Of a stretch of DNA of 41,493 bases, positions 31,512 to 40,298 are shown in pieces; position 1 is the first letter of the stretch; every line of letters begins with the position of its first letter. Position numbers and translations under genes: made by a program. The notes beneath the pieces were generated by a model, which was not told where the DNA came from, ran no database searches, and saw nothing but the letters and a program-made list of their open reading frames with translations. The DNA lies in the NCBI GenBank assembly GCA_947476535.1, contig CANJRC010000025.1:1-41493 (forward strand), written 5' to 3'. The stretch comes from Betaproteobacteria bacterium. GTDB taxonomy: Bacteria > Pseudomonadota > Gammaproteobacteria > Burkholderiales > SG8-39.

Positions 31512-33226
31512 ACATGCTCGCGGATGCAGCCGTGGTGCGGGCCATGCAGGCCCCGCAAGGGTTGGCCATCGACTTCAACCGGCTGCGTGAGGCGCGGGCC
31601 GCGGCCGCGGGCACGCAACGGCGAGTCATCGACATCCTGGAAGAACGCAGCGGGCTGGGGCAGGATGAATTTATCCAGGAGCTGGCGCGCACGCTGGGCT
31701 ATGGCGCGCTGACGATGGCCAGCCTGCACACGCTGGAGCCGGCCTTTGACTTGCTGCCCTTCGCCGCGTCGCTCGAGCGCGGCTGCGCGCTGTACAGAGA
31801 CTCCGGCGGGGGGCTGCTGCTCGCCATGGCGGACCCATTCGACCGCGATCTGCACATCTGGGCGGAGTCGCGTATCCCCGGCATGTTTACGCCCTGCGTG
31901 GTTCATCACACCGATCTGGCAGCGTACTTGGCGCGCCACGAGGAAACGCTGCGTGCGATAGACAGTGTGCTGCCCGGTGCACGCACGAGCGTCGGCGACG
32001 GCGTTGTGGTCGAAGACCTTTCCTTCAAGACCATCAGTCAGGATACGAGTCAGATCGTGAAACTCGTGCACTCGACCCTGTATGACGCGCTCAAACTGGA
32101 GGCCAGCGACATTCATCTCGAAACCAATGCCGGCGGTCTGGTCATCAAGTACCGCGTCGATGGCGTACTGACCACGGCCGGCTCAATGGCCGGCGGGGAG
32201 CTCGCGGAACAGGTCATATCCCGCATCAAGGTGATGTCGGAGCTCGATATCTCCGAACGTCGCGTGCCCCAGGACGGCCGTTTCAAGATCGGCGTTGGCG
32301 GGCGCGAGGTGGACTGCCGAGTTTCCGTCATGCCCAGCATCCTCGGCGAAGACGCGGTGGTGCGGATTCTGGACAAGAAGACGCTAGGCGACCAGATCAA
32401 GGGCTTGCGACTGGATTACCTCGGCTTCGACGAGCGCAACCTGGCCGAGGTACGACGGTTGTCCAGAGAGCCCTACGGCATGCTGCTGGTGACGGGACCG
32501 ACCGGCAGCGGCAAGACAACCACGCTGTATGCGGCAATAAGCGAGATCAACCATGGCCATGACAAGATCATCACCATCGAAGACCCCGTTGAATACCAAT
32601 TGCCAGGCGTGCTGCAGATTCCGGTGAACGAGAAGAAGGGGCTCACATTCGCGCGCGGCTTGCGCTCGATATTGCGTCATGATCCGGACAAGATCATGGT
32701 GGGCGAAATACGCGACGGAGAAACCGCGCAGATCGCAGTGCAATCGGCATTGACCGGCCACCTGGTGTTTACCACTGTTCACGCCAACAACGTGTTCGAC
32801 GTGATAGGGCGCTTTGCGCACATGGGCGTCGACCCATATATGTTCGTGTCGGCACTAAACGGCGTCCTCGCCCAGCGTCTGGTGCGGGTCAATTGCACCC
32901 ATTGCTTGACCGAGGACCAGCCGGACGACAGGGTCCTGGCGGAGTCAGGGCTGTCCAAGGAGCAGGTGCAGGGCTTCGAATTCCGTCGCAGCCGTGGCTG
33001 CGGGCAGTGCCGCGGAACCGGTTTCAAGGGCCGCAAGGCGATCGGCGAGATCCTTCGCCTCAACGAAGAAATCCGCGAACTCATTGTCGCGCGCGAACCG
33101 CTGCGTCTCATCCGCGAAGCGGCGCAGCGGCACGGAACGCGATTTTTGCGCGATGGGGCGCTCGACCTGGTGCGCCAGGGCAGATCAACGTTGCAGGAGA
33201 TCAATCGTGTCACTCTTGTCGCCTGA
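31508..33226 (+). CDS. gspE: GspE/PilB-type assembly ATPase
   Basis: 572 residues. An N-terminal GspE_N-like domain (about 45-160) precedes the ATPase core. Walker A GPTGSGKTTTLY lies near 329-340, the Asp box follows in ITIEDPVEYQL, Walker B is DKIMVGEIRDGET and the His box is TGHLVFTTVHANN. A tetracysteine zinc site (C-x2-C at about 463-466, then CGQC) is present, as in GspE/PilB. Its ATG overlaps the gspF stop by 4 bp and its own 3' end overlaps the PilM-like gene by 20 bp. It powers pseudopilus assembly from the cytoplasm. Confidence 0.95.
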   Translation: MNMLADAAVVRAMQAPQGLAIDFNRLREARAAAAGTQRRVIDILEERSGLGQDEFIQELARTLGYGALTMASLHTLEPAFDLLPFAASLERGCALYRDSGGGLLLAMADPFDRDLHIWAESRIPGMFTPCVVHHTDLAAYLARHEETLRAIDSVLPGARTSVGDGVVVEDLSFKTISQDTSQIVKLVHSTLYDALKLEASDIHLETNAGGLVIKYRVDGVLTTAGSMAGGELAEQVISRIKVMSELDISERRVPQDGRFKIGVGGREVDCRVSVMPSILGEDAVVRILDKKTLGDQIKGLRLDYLGFDERNLAEVRRLSREPYGMLLVTGPTGSGKTTTLYAAISEINHGHDKIITIEDPVEYQLPGVLQIPVNEKKGLTFARGLRSILRHDPDKIMVGEIRDGETAQIAVQSALTGHLVFTTVHANNVFDVIGRFAHMGVDPYMFVSALNGVLAQRLVRVNCTHCLTEDQPDDRVLAESGLSKEQVQGFEFRRSRGCGQCRGTGFKGRKAIGEILRLNEEIRELIVAREPLRLIREAAQRHGTRFLRDGALDLVRQGRSTLQEINRVTLVA

Positions 33227-34037
33227 TCAGGTCGGTGTGGTTCTCTATCCGGACCGGTTGCTGCTTGCCCGGGTCGGCGGTCGCTTTCGCCGGCACCTCA
33301 AGCACAAGCAGATCATCCCCGTTGGTCCGGCCCCTGCCGGAACGCCGCTTTGGCAACCCGTAGTCGACGCGCTGGCGTCCCAGGTGACTGCCGGTGCCTT
33401 GGTGGGCGCCGGCGTGACGCTGGTTCTGTCGAATCGTTTGGTTCACTACACGCTGGTTCCCCACACCAAGGCGCTTGGCGCGGGCGAAGAGGAATTGGCA
33501 TTTGTGCGGCACTGTTTCTCGCGGATCCATGGCGGCCAGGTGGACGGCTGGGCAATCAGGCTGGACCCGTCAGGCACGCGCAACACCCGGATCGCCTGCG
33601 GTGTGGAAGTAGCGCTGGTCCAGGCGCTGACCAAGGTCATGGCTCCGATAGGAAGACACTATCGCTCGCTGCGACCGCATTTTATGGCCAGCTTCAATCG
33701 CTGGCGCGCCCAGTTGCTCGGTCGGCAGGCGTGGTTTGTGGTGGCCGAACCGGGCTTGTTGTCCATCGCATTGTTGTGCGAGGGGCAGTGGCACAGCGTA
33801 CGCACCGTCAAGGTCGGCCCGGATTGGGAGCCGGAACTGGCCGGCGTGCTGAGCCGCGAGGAATGCCTGGTCGGCAGCCACACGCAGTGCGACGAGGTTC
33901 TGTTGTTCGCGCCGGACACTGTACAGCCGATCACGCTCGACGCGGGGAAGTGGCGCATCAACAGGCTGCTTCCGACCGTGCTGCCAGGGATGGCCCCCGG
34001 GGTGGATTCGCCGTATTCCGTCGCGATCGGGGCCTGA
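33207..34037 (+). CDS. PilM/GspL-like cytoplasmic platform protein
   Basis: 276 residues from a GTG at 33207 with AGGAG 7 nt upstream, overlapping gspE by 20 bp. The protein has a VGVVLYPDRLLLARVGG start and beta-rich segments (VTLVLSNRLVHYTLVPHT, AWFVVAEPGLLSIALLCEG) that recall the actin-like fold of PilM/MshI and GspL, but I see no clear nucleotide-binding signature. Position decides the call: it is followed by PilN-, PilO- and PilP-like genes in the standard order. No membrane helix, unlike GspL, so PilM/MshI is the better comparison. Confidence 0.6.
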   Translation: MSLLSPDQVGVVLYPDRLLLARVGGRFRRHLKHKQIIPVGPAPAGTPLWQPVVDALASQVTAGALVGAGVTLVLSNRLVHYTLVPHTKALGAGEEELAFVRHCFSRIHGGQVDGWAIRLDPSGTRNTRIACGVEVALVQALTKVMAPIGRHYRSLRPHFMASFNRWRAQLLGRQAWFVVAEPGLLSIALLCEGQWHSVRTVKVGPDWEPELAGVLSREECLVGSHTQCDEVLLFAPDTVQPITLDAGKWRINRLLPTVLPGMAPGVDSPYSVAIGA

Positions 34038-34041
34038 CAGG

Positions 34042-34599
34042 ATGCGTGCCATTGACCTGGATTTTCGACGTCGAGCTCTCGCCGTCAGCTGGACCGGAAT
34101 CAGCCTATTGGCTGTCGCCCTGGCCGCGGCCGGCGCCAGCGGCGCCCGCTACATGCAGCAGGAGGAGCAGATCGCCGCGGAGAAGGCGCGCATTGGCCAG
34201 GTTGCCGCTGCCTCATCGAAGAGAAGCCGCGTGGCATCTACAGGCGCCGGGCCGGTGGTGCTTGCGCCGGAGCTCAAGAATGCCAGCGATATCCTTCATC
34301 AGCTCACGCTGCCTTGGGGAGAGTTATTCGCCAGCGCGGAAGCCTCCGGCCTGCCGGACGTCGCCTTGCTCAGCATCGAGTCCGACAACAACAAGCGGCG
34401 CGTAAAGATTGCCGGTGAAGCCAAGAACCTCGACTCGGTGCTGGGCTATTTGCGATTCCTGAAGACACGACCGGCATTGGCTGATGTCTACCTGCAAAGC
34501 CACGAATTGCAGAAGCAGGATCCGCAGCAGCCAGTGCGTTTCGTGCTCAGCGCAGATTGGAATGCACACAAAAAAACATCATTCGGAGACACGCCATGA
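34042..34599 (+). CDS. PilN-like inner-membrane assembly protein
   Basis: 185 residues. A cytoplasmic start MRAIDLDFRRR recalls the conserved N-terminus through which PilN binds PilM. One membrane helix (GISLLAVALAAAGASGA), a coiled-coil stretch and a ferredoxin-like periplasmic domain follow (VALLSIESDNNKRRVKIAGEAKNLDSVLGYLRFL). It starts 4 bp after the PilM-like gene and overlaps the next by ATGA. Confidence 0.7.
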   Translation: MRAIDLDFRRRALAVSWTGISLLAVALAAAGASGARYMQQEEQIAAEKARIGQVAAASSKRSRVASTGAGPVVLAPELKNASDILHQLTLPWGELFASAEASGLPDVALLSIESDNNKRRVKIAGEAKNLDSVLGYLRFLKTRPALADVYLQSHELQKQDPQQPVRFVLSADWNAHKKTSFGDTP

Positions 34600-35138
34600 A
34601 TCGGCTGCATGCATTGTTCGGTCGCGGAGGCGCAGTGCTGGGATTGAGTGGCGTCCTGGGAATCGCACTGCTCGTGGCCGTTTGCGGCTTTTACGTGTCC
34701 GCGCTGGATCCGCAAGAAGTGCAGATAGCGGACTTGCAGCGGGAAAACATGCAATTGCAGCGACAGACCAAGGTTTCTCACCAGGCTGTTCCTCAGGACC
34801 CGGCGGAGAAACTAGCCGCCTTTTATGGCGCATTCCCGCCGGCCAAGGAACTGCCCGACCTGCTGGAAAAGATCTTCGGCGCGGCCAGGCAGGAGACGCT
34901 GGTTCTAGAGCACGGCGAATATCGTGCGCTCAACGACAGCGTCGGCGAGTTGATGCGCTATCAAGTGACGCTTCCGGTTCAAGGCACCTATCCGCAGATC
35001 CGCAAGTTTTTGCGCAGCGCATTGGCCGGGATCCCGGCGTTGTCACTCGACAGCATCCAATTCGATCGTCGAAAAATCGGTGATGCGACGGTGCAGGCGA
35101 AAATCAAGCTCGTGGTGTTCCTCGGGAAGAATTCATGA
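34596..35138 (+). CDS. PilO/GspM-like inner-membrane assembly protein
   Basis: 180 residues. One membrane helix (VLGLSGVLGIALLVAVCGFYV) is followed by a coiled coil (IADLQRENMQLQRQ) and a periplasmic ferredoxin-like domain with LMRYQVTLPVQGTYPQIRKFLRSAL, the typical PilO/T2SSM_b pattern. The order PilN-PilO and the 4-bp overlaps on both sides support the assignment. It is expected to dimerise with the PilN-like protein and align the platform under the secretin. Confidence 0.75.
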   Translation: MNRLHALFGRGGAVLGLSGVLGIALLVAVCGFYVSALDPQEVQIADLQRENMQLQRQTKVSHQAVPQDPAEKLAAFYGAFPPAKELPDLLEKIFGAARQETLVLEHGEYRALNDSVGELMRYQVTLPVQGTYPQIRKFLRSALAGIPALSLDSIQFDRRKIGDATVQAKIKLVVFLGKNS

Positions 35139-35656
35139 GGATGCCGACCAAGCGTGAATGGGCACTGCTGGCACTCCTGCTTCCGCTGGTTTTCCTGGCC
35201 ACCGGTCCGTCTGAAGGTGAAGCAGTCGGCAGCGTGGAAATTGCAGCGGCGGCGCAGGTCGAGAGGGCAAAGCCGCCAGTGCAAGGCACGCTGGATGCCG
35301 GGAAGCTCGATCTGGCCCAACTGCGCCATGAAGCGATTACCGATGAGCCGGTCAACGCTTTCGAGAGCAAGTCCTGGTATGTAGCGCCGCCTGCGCCGCC
35401 GCCGCGACCTGCGCCCCAGGCCCTGCCGGCGCCGGTACCCACGGCGCCGCCGCTGCCATTTACGTACCTAGGAAGATTTCAGGACGCCGCATCGACGGTG
35501 ATTTTTCTGGTTCGGGGCGAACGCCTGCTGGCGGTCAGTGCGGGCGATGTCATCGAGGGCACCTACCGGATCGACGGCATTGCCGGCGCGACGATGGCTT
35601 TTACCTACTTGCCGCTCAATATCAAGCAAACGCTTTCAATTGGAAGTGCAGGGTGA
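35135..35656 (+). CDS. PilP/GspC-like periplasmic linker protein
   Basis: 173 residues. An N-terminal membrane helix (WALLALLLPLVFLATGP) is followed by a proline-rich linker (VAPPAPPPRPAPQALP) and a small beta domain, LPFTYLGRFQDAASTVIFLVRGERLLAVSAGD. The latter is the HR/PilP-type fold that contacts the secretin N0 domain. From memory, similar proteins carry the odd database name 'secretion system X translation initiation factor'; nothing here supports a translation role. The start overlaps the PilO-like stop by ATGA; the stop overlaps an alternative GTG start of the secretin gene. Confidence 0.7.
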   Translation: MRMPTKREWALLALLLPLVFLATGPSEGEAVGSVEIAAAAQVERAKPPVQGTLDAGKLDLAQLRHEAITDEPVNAFESKSWYVAPPAPPPRPAPQALPAPVPTAPPLPFTYLGRFQDAASTVIFLVRGERLLAVSAGDVIEGTYRIDGIAGATMAFTYLPLNIKQTLSIGSAG

Positions 35657-35736
35657 GCAGGCGTTCGCAGACGGAGCTTGGCGGCGGTGTCGAGGCATCC
35701 GGGCGGGCGACGCCATTTCGGAACAAGGGAAGCGAC

Positions 35737-38079
35737 ATGACAAGGCACAAAATGACTGGTCGACGGCATTGGCTGGCGGCGGGAGCCGTTCTTTGGTTGT
35801 TGGTCGGCTGTGCCGGTCAGGCATTTCATCGCGATGGACTGGCGTTGCTGGCCGAGGGCCGCTACGAAGACGCGGTAGCCAAGTTGGAGGAGGCGAAGAG
35901 CAAGGACCCGACCGACCCGAAGATTCGCAAGGACCTGCTGCGCGCGCGAGAAAATGGCTCCAATCGTTTTGTCACCATAGGTAACAACGAACGCGGGGCG
36001 GAGCAATTCGACCGGGCCGAGGCGGCCTATCGGCAGGCGCTGCGCATCCATCCGGAGAACGCGCGGGCGCTTAACGGCCTGGAGGCCATCGCCATGGACC
36101 AGCGCCATATCCGCATCGTTGCGCAAGCGCAGGAACTGCTGAGCAAAGGGGAGGGGGAGGGGGCTTCGACGCGGCTGAAGGAAGTCTTCCTTGAAAACCC
36201 TAACTTGGGAAGGGCGCTCCAGCTGCAGCGTCAGATCAATGAGCGCGCTGCCAAGGAGCTCACCCTGGTGCCGCTGCTGCGATCCAATTTCAGGAAGCCG
36301 GTGACACTGCAGTTCCGGGACGCCAACTTGAAGATGGTAATGGAGTCCATATCCAAGACCAGCGGCATCAATATCCTGCTGGACAAGGACGTGCGCGCCG
36401 ACTTGAAGACCACGATCTTTGTGACGGGCACGACGGTGGAGGACACCCTGGACCTGATCCTGATGCAGAACCAGCTGGAAAAGAAAGTGCTCTCGGACAA
36501 TACCATCTTCATCTACCCCAACACTCCGGCCAAGCTCAAGGATTACCAGGAACTCAAGGTGCGGAGCTTCCATCTGGTCAATGCCGACGTGAAGCAGATG
36601 CAGGCGATGATAAAGACGATCCTCAAGACAAGGGATCTGTTCATCAACGAAAAGACCAATTCGCTGATCATGCGCGACACGCCGGAGGCCATCCGCCTCG
36701 CCGAGAACATCATCGCCGACCAGGACATTGCCGAACCCGAGGTCATGCTCGAAGTGGAAGTGCTTGAGGTTACCCATAAGCGCGACTCCAATCTTGGCAT
36801 CCAATTTCCGAATGGCTTGTCCGTTGCGCCCATTGGCAGAGACGCCACTGGTGCCCCCGTCATACCGGGAGGGACTGCCACGGGTGTGATATTGGGCAGT
36901 CTTGGCCAACTCACCCGGGACAGGCTGCTCGCCTCTCCCATCCCGAGTCTGACCATCAACGCGGACCTGACCGACTCAGATGTCAACACTTTGGCAAGCC
37001 CACGTATCCGCGTCCGCCACAAGGAAAAGGCAAAAGTGCATATCGGGGATCGCTTGCCCGTGTTCTCGAATGCGGTCACGCCGGTGGCAACCGGTTTGCC
37101 GGTGGTGACCGGGACGGTGCAATACCTCGAAGTCGGTCTCAAGCTGGAAGTGGAGCCGGACATCCACTCCGACGGCGAAGTCGGCATAAAACTCAGCATG
37201 GAAGTGAGTACCGCTGACAAAACTCCAACGACCAACGGATCAAGTACCGCATACGCTATCCATACCCGGAACACGACGACAGTCCTGCGGCTAAAGGATG
37301 GAGAAACCCAGGTGCTTGCAGGATTGATCCAGGACAATGAGTCAAAGGGAAGGATCATGGTTCCGGGACTGGGCGAAGTGCCGGTATTGGGACGATTGTT
37401 CTCGACCCATAGCGACAACAAACAAAAAAGCGAAATTGTTCTGTCGATCACGCCGCGACTTGTCGGCAAGACACGACTGCCGAACGCGCAGTTGATTGAA
37501 TTCTGGACTGGGACCGAGAGCAACCTTCGCAGCTCCCCTCTGGCACTGAGGCAAGTCGGCGCCGTGTCGATGCCGAGCGGCAGCACCCTACCGCCGGCCA
37601 GATCCACCCCGTTGCCGACAAGGTCCGGACCCGGTGCGGCGACGACTCTGGCGCCTGCGTCGCCGATTTCCGTCAACTGGCAGGGGCCTGCACAGGCCAA
37701 GGTCGGCGAAAGGTTTACGGTGACGCTGTCCGCTCAAGCCGGGCAGCCGGTTCGCAACCTGCACCTCCTGCTTGGTTTCGACCCCGTGGCGCTCAAGGCG
37801 GTCGACGCGATCGAGGGCACATTCCTGAAGCAACAGAATGTTCCGTCCAACTTTACCCGCGACCTCAATCAATCCAGCGGCCAAATCTCGCTGCAACTGG
37901 TGGGCAGCGGCGACCAGGGAGCGCGTGGCTCGGGCAGCGTAACCGCAATCACATTCGAGGTGCTGGCAGCGTCCGATCGCTCTGAAATCTCGGTGATCCA
38001 GATGACTCCCACGGGCATGTCGGGCGAGGAGTTGTCCTTTGCGCCGACGAGTGCGCATGCCGTGAAGCTGGATCCATGA
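35737..38079 (+). CDS. gspD: GspD-like secretin lipoprotein with TPR and C-terminal cohesin-like domain
   Basis: 780 residues from the ATG at 35737, chosen for AAGGGAAG upstream and because it yields a lipoprotein signal (lipobox LVGC, C25); a GTG at 35653 overlapping the previous gene would hide the signal. Layout: TPR-like repeats about 30-165 (ALLAEGRYEDAVAKLEEAK, AEAAYRQALRIHPENARAL); secretin N0 about 180-260; N1-type domain about 270-330; secretin core about 335-575 (TLASPRIRVRHKEKAKVHIGDRL, VGLKLEVEPDI, VLAGLIQDNESK, VPVLGRLFSTHSDNKQKSEIVLSITPRLV). After a Pro/Ser linker, residues of about 640-780 resemble a cohesin domain (VGERFTVTLSAQAG, LHLLLGFDPVALKAVDAIEG, GSGSVTAITFEVLA). It forms the outer-membrane channel. 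The cohesin-like tail is not part of standard GspD or PilQ. Confidence 0.92.
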   Translation: MTRHKMTGRRHWLAAGAVLWLLVGCAGQAFHRDGLALLAEGRYEDAVAKLEEAKSKDPTDPKIRKDLLRARENGSNRFVTIGNNERGAEQFDRAEAAYRQALRIHPENARALNGLEAIAMDQRHIRIVAQAQELLSKGEGEGASTRLKEVFLENPNLGRALQLQRQINERAAKELTLVPLLRSNFRKPVTLQFRDANLKMVMESISKTSGINILLDKDVRADLKTTIFVTGTTVEDTLDLILMQNQLEKKVLSDNTIFIYPNTPAKLKDYQELKVRSFHLVNADVKQMQAMIKTILKTRDLFINEKTNSLIMRDTPEAIRLAENIIADQDIAEPEVMLEVEVLEVTHKRDSNLGIQFPNGLSVAPIGRDATGAPVIPGGTATGVILGSLGQLTRDRLLASPIPSLTINADLTDSDVNTLASPRIRVRHKEKAKVHIGDRLPVFSNAVTPVATGLPVVTGTVQYLEVGLKLEVEPDIHSDGEVGIKLSMEVSTADKTPTTNGSSTAYAIHTRNTTTVLRLKDGETQVLAGLIQDNESKGRIMVPGLGEVPVLGRLFSTHSDNKQKSEIVLSITPRLVGKTRLPNAQLIEFWTGTESNLRSSPLALRQVGAVSMPSGSTLPPARSTPLPTRSGPGAATTLAPASPISVNWQGPAQAKVGERFTVTLSAQAGQPVRNLHLLLGFDPVALKAVDAIEGTFLKQQNVPSNFTRDLNQSSGQISLQLVGSGDQGARGSGSVTAITFEVLAASDRSEISVIQMTPTGMSGEELSFAPTSAHAVKLDP

Positions 38080-38564
38080 TCATGAATGTCTCCAGGGCAA
38101 TGCGCGGCTTCACGCTGATCGAACTGGTGGTGACCGTGGCGATCGTCGGTGTCCTGGCAGGAATTGCCGTGCCGACGGTGGAGCTGGTGGTGCAGCGTAA
38201 CAACGAGCAGGAACTGCGCGCCGCCCTGCGCGAGATCCGCAGGGGCATTGACGCCTACAAGCAGGCGTTCGACGAGGGTCGGATACTCAAGAGCGCGGAT
38301 GCATCCGGGTATCCGCCGTCTCTGAGGGTGCTGGTGGAAGGGGTCGATGACGCCCGAAGCGCGCAGAAGCGAAGAATACAATTCCTGCGTCGCATCCCAC
38401 GCGATCCGATGTCATTGGACACCGGCAGTCCCCCGGAGCAGACCTGGGGAGTACGCGGATACGACAGCGATGCCGACGAGCCGAGCGAGGGGAGGGATGT
38501 CTTCGACGTGTATTCGAAATCCCGGAGCGTTGGGCTCAATCGCGTTCCACACAAGCAATGGTAG
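38076..38564 (+). CDS. Pseudopilin (GspG-like)
   Basis: 162 residues. The start overlaps the secretin stop by ATGA. A short basic leader (MIMNVSRAMRG) precedes FTLIELVVTVAIVGVLAGIA, with the required glycine before the cleavage site and Glu at mature position 5. The soluble part (NEQELRAALREIRRGIDAYKQAF) and a C-terminal region with PRDPM, a TWGVRGYDSDADEPSEGRDVFDVY block and HKQW follow the GspG plan without its calcium loop being certain. Probably a pilin subunit of the same filament. Confidence 0.88.
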   Translation: MIMNVSRAMRGFTLIELVVTVAIVGVLAGIAVPTVELVVQRNNEQELRAALREIRRGIDAYKQAFDEGRILKSADASGYPPSLRVLVEGVDDARSAQKRRIQFLRRIPRDPMSLDTGSPPEQTWGVRGYDSDADEPSEGRDVFDVYSKSRSVGLNRVPHKQW

Positions 38565-38569
38565 GGCCT

Positions 38570-38956
38570 ATGCCGCTAAGGCACCGACAGGCATTGGGCT
38601 TCACGCTGATTGAGCTGATGGTTGTCATGGTGATTGTGGCCCTGCTGATCACGCTGTCCGCGCCGCTCTACTTTGGCAGCCTGCAGAAGTCCAAGGAAAC
38701 GGTGCTGCTCCAGACGCTTGCGCTGACCCGTGATGCCTTGGACAAATATTACGCCGACAACGGCAAGTACCCGGACACCCTGAATGCGCTGGTCAGCATG
38801 CACTATTTGCGCGCGGTCCCGGTCGACCCGATCACCGGCAGCAGCAGCTCCTGGACCACGGTTAGCCCGGAGGATGCCGACAAGGGCCTGATCTATGACA
38901 TCCACAGCGGCGCCGCCGGCGCCGGCCGTCACGGCAAACCATTCAAGGATTGGTAG
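38570..38956 (+). CDS. Pseudopilin (GspG-like, short)
   Basis: 128 residues from the ATG at 38570; an ATG at 38558 overlapping the previous stop would add four residues, and neither has an ideal ribosome site. The leader MPLRHRQALG is followed by FTLIELMVVMVIVALLITLS with Glu at mature position 5. The body (LDKYYADNGKYPDTLNALV, VPVDPITGSSSSW, ending HGKPFKDW) is GspG-like. It is one of four pilin-like genes in the operon. Confidence 0.87.
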   Translation: MPLRHRQALGFTLIELMVVMVIVALLITLSAPLYFGSLQKSKETVLLQTLALTRDALDKYYADNGKYPDTLNALVSMHYLRAVPVDPITGSSSSWTTVSPEDADKGLIYDIHSGAAGAGRHGKPFKDW

Positions 38957-38959
38957 GGA

Positions 38960-39571
38960 ATGCGCCGCGTAAAGATGCATCTGGGCACAGTCCGAACAAG
39001 GGCCGGTGGACCACGGGTTGCGGCAGGCCGGTGGGCGCGGTACTCGACTGCGCGTGCGGCGGCGGCGGGATTCACCTATATGGGCGTGATGGCGCTGACG
39101 GCGATCCTGGGCATTTCGCTGACGCTGGCGAGTGATCTGTGGCTGGTCGCCCAGAGGCGGGAAAAGGAGAGGGAGTTGCTTTTCATCGGCAATGAGTTCA
39201 GGAAAGCACTCGTGATGTACAGCGCCAACGGGGGCGGCTATCCGCGTCGTTTGGAGGACCTGCTCAGGGATCAAAGGGTTCCAGGCATGCGCCGCTATCT
39301 GCGCAAGATTTATCGTGACCCAATGACGGGTGACACCGACTGGGGGTTAGTCAAATCCGCCGACTTTGCCATCACCGGTGTGTATAGCCTGTCGGCGCAG
39401 GTGCCGCTCAAGCAAGCCGAATTCAGCCTGGCTGACCGGGACTTCGCGGGAAAGGAAAAATACTCAGAGTGGGTGTTTCGTCCGAGCCTTGTGCAGACCA
39501 GCAGCGGTGCAGCAGCGCCCTCCGAGGTCGGCGCCATTCCAACCGGAGCGCTGCCGCGCGTGCGCAGATAA
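38960..39571 (+). CDS. Pilin-like protein lacking the position-5 glutamate
   Basis: 203 residues. ATG at 38960 after AGGGA. A long basic leader (about 37 residues) ends AAAAG before FTYMGVMALTAILGISLTLA, a pilin-like hydrophobic helix. The position of the canonical glutamate is glycine, as happens in tip pseudopilins such as GspK, but the size and soluble part (REKERELLFIGNEFRKALVMYSANGGGYPRRLEDLL, YRDPMTGDTDW) are not GspK-like. It may be a minor, filament-capping subunit. Confidence 0.75.
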   Translation: MRRVKMHLGTVRTRAGGPRVAAGRWARYSTARAAAAGFTYMGVMALTAILGISLTLASDLWLVAQRREKERELLFIGNEFRKALVMYSANGGGYPRRLEDLLRDQRVPGMRRYLRKIYRDPMTGDTDWGLVKSADFAITGVYSLSAQVPLKQAEFSLADRDFAGKEKYSEWVFRPSLVQTSSGAAAPSEVGAIPTGALPRVRR

Positions 39572-39581
39572 GGAGCCGTAA

Positions 39582-40298
39582 TTGAACGCCAAACACCGCA
39601 TCTTGCTCGTCGAAGACCATACCCTGCTGCGGATTGGACTGCGTGCCTTATTGTGCCAAATTCAAGATTTCGAAGTGGTTGGCGAGGCGGCCAATGGGCG
39701 AGAGGCAATTGGCGCGATCAAGGAATTGTCTCCAGAGATTGTCCTCATGGATCTGACCATGCCTGAGATGAATGGCATGGAAGCCATTACGCAGATCAAG
39801 GAACGCTACCCACAGGTGGGAATCCTGGTTCTTACCCTGCACCGCTCCGAAGAGTACATACACGAGAGTCTGAAAGCGGGGGCAAACGGCTACATCCTGA
39901 AGGATGCGACACACGAGGAATTGTGCATTGCCATTCGCAGCGTGTTGAGCGGCAAGACCTATCTGAGTCCGGATATTTCGAACAAAGTGGTCAGGGTCTT
40001 TTTAGCCGGTGGCAAGAGTGCCAGTCTTGCCTTTGCGTGGGAGTCTGTTACCAGTCGTGAGCGTCAGGTGCTGAAGATGGTTGCCGAGGGATGTGCCAAC
40101 AAGATCATCGCTGCCTATCTCAGCCTCAGCATCAAGACAGTGGAGAAGCACCGCTCCAATCTCATGCGCAAGCTCGACTTGCATAACGCGTCGATGCTGA
40201 CGGCGTTCGCAATTGGCAAAGGCCTGCTTTCCGGTGACTCCAGTTCCGCTTCCGATCCGAGCGCGGGTTTGGTCCAACGGCAGGACGGCGTGATTTGA
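39582..40298 (+). CDS. NarL/LuxR-type response regulator ending the secretion operon
   Basis: 238 residues from a TTG at 39582 with AGGAG (39571-39575) 6 nt upstream, 10 bp after the preceding stop. The receiver has E-D near residue 11-12, phospho-acceptor aspartate in IVLMDLTMPEMNG and lysine in YILKDATHEE. The LuxR-type helix-turn-helix is complete (VTSRERQVLKMVAEGCANKIIAAYLSLSIKTVEKHRSNLMRKL). No kinase partner is adjacent except possibly the PAS sensor gene that begins 400 bp downstream and leaves the window. Its place at the end of the operon suggests feedback or output control of the system. Confidence 0.92.
   Translation: MNAKHRILLVEDHTLLRIGLRALLCQIQDFEVVGEAANGREAIGAIKELSPEIVLMDLTMPEMNGMEAITQIKERYPQVGILVLTLHRSEEYIHESLKAGANGYILKDATHEELCIAIRSVLSGKTYLSPDISNKVVRVFLAGGKSASLAFAWESVTSRERQVLKMVAEGCANKIIAAYLSLSIKTVEKHRSNLMRKLDLHNASMLTAFAIGKGLLSGDSSSASDPSAGLVQRQDGVI

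Noticed and set aside
33350-34405. A 351-residue plus-strand frame overlapping the PilM- and PilN-like genes
   Set aside because: Low-complexity Arg/Gly/Ala composition; the alternative frames show ribosome sites, translational coupling and family-like features.
29867-39571. Reading the operon as a standard type IV pilus or standard T2SS
   Set aside because: PilM/N/O/P-like proteins argue against a plain T2SS. GspG with its GspG-like body, the absence of a retraction ATPase, and a GspA/GspB pair nearby argue against a plain type IV pilus.
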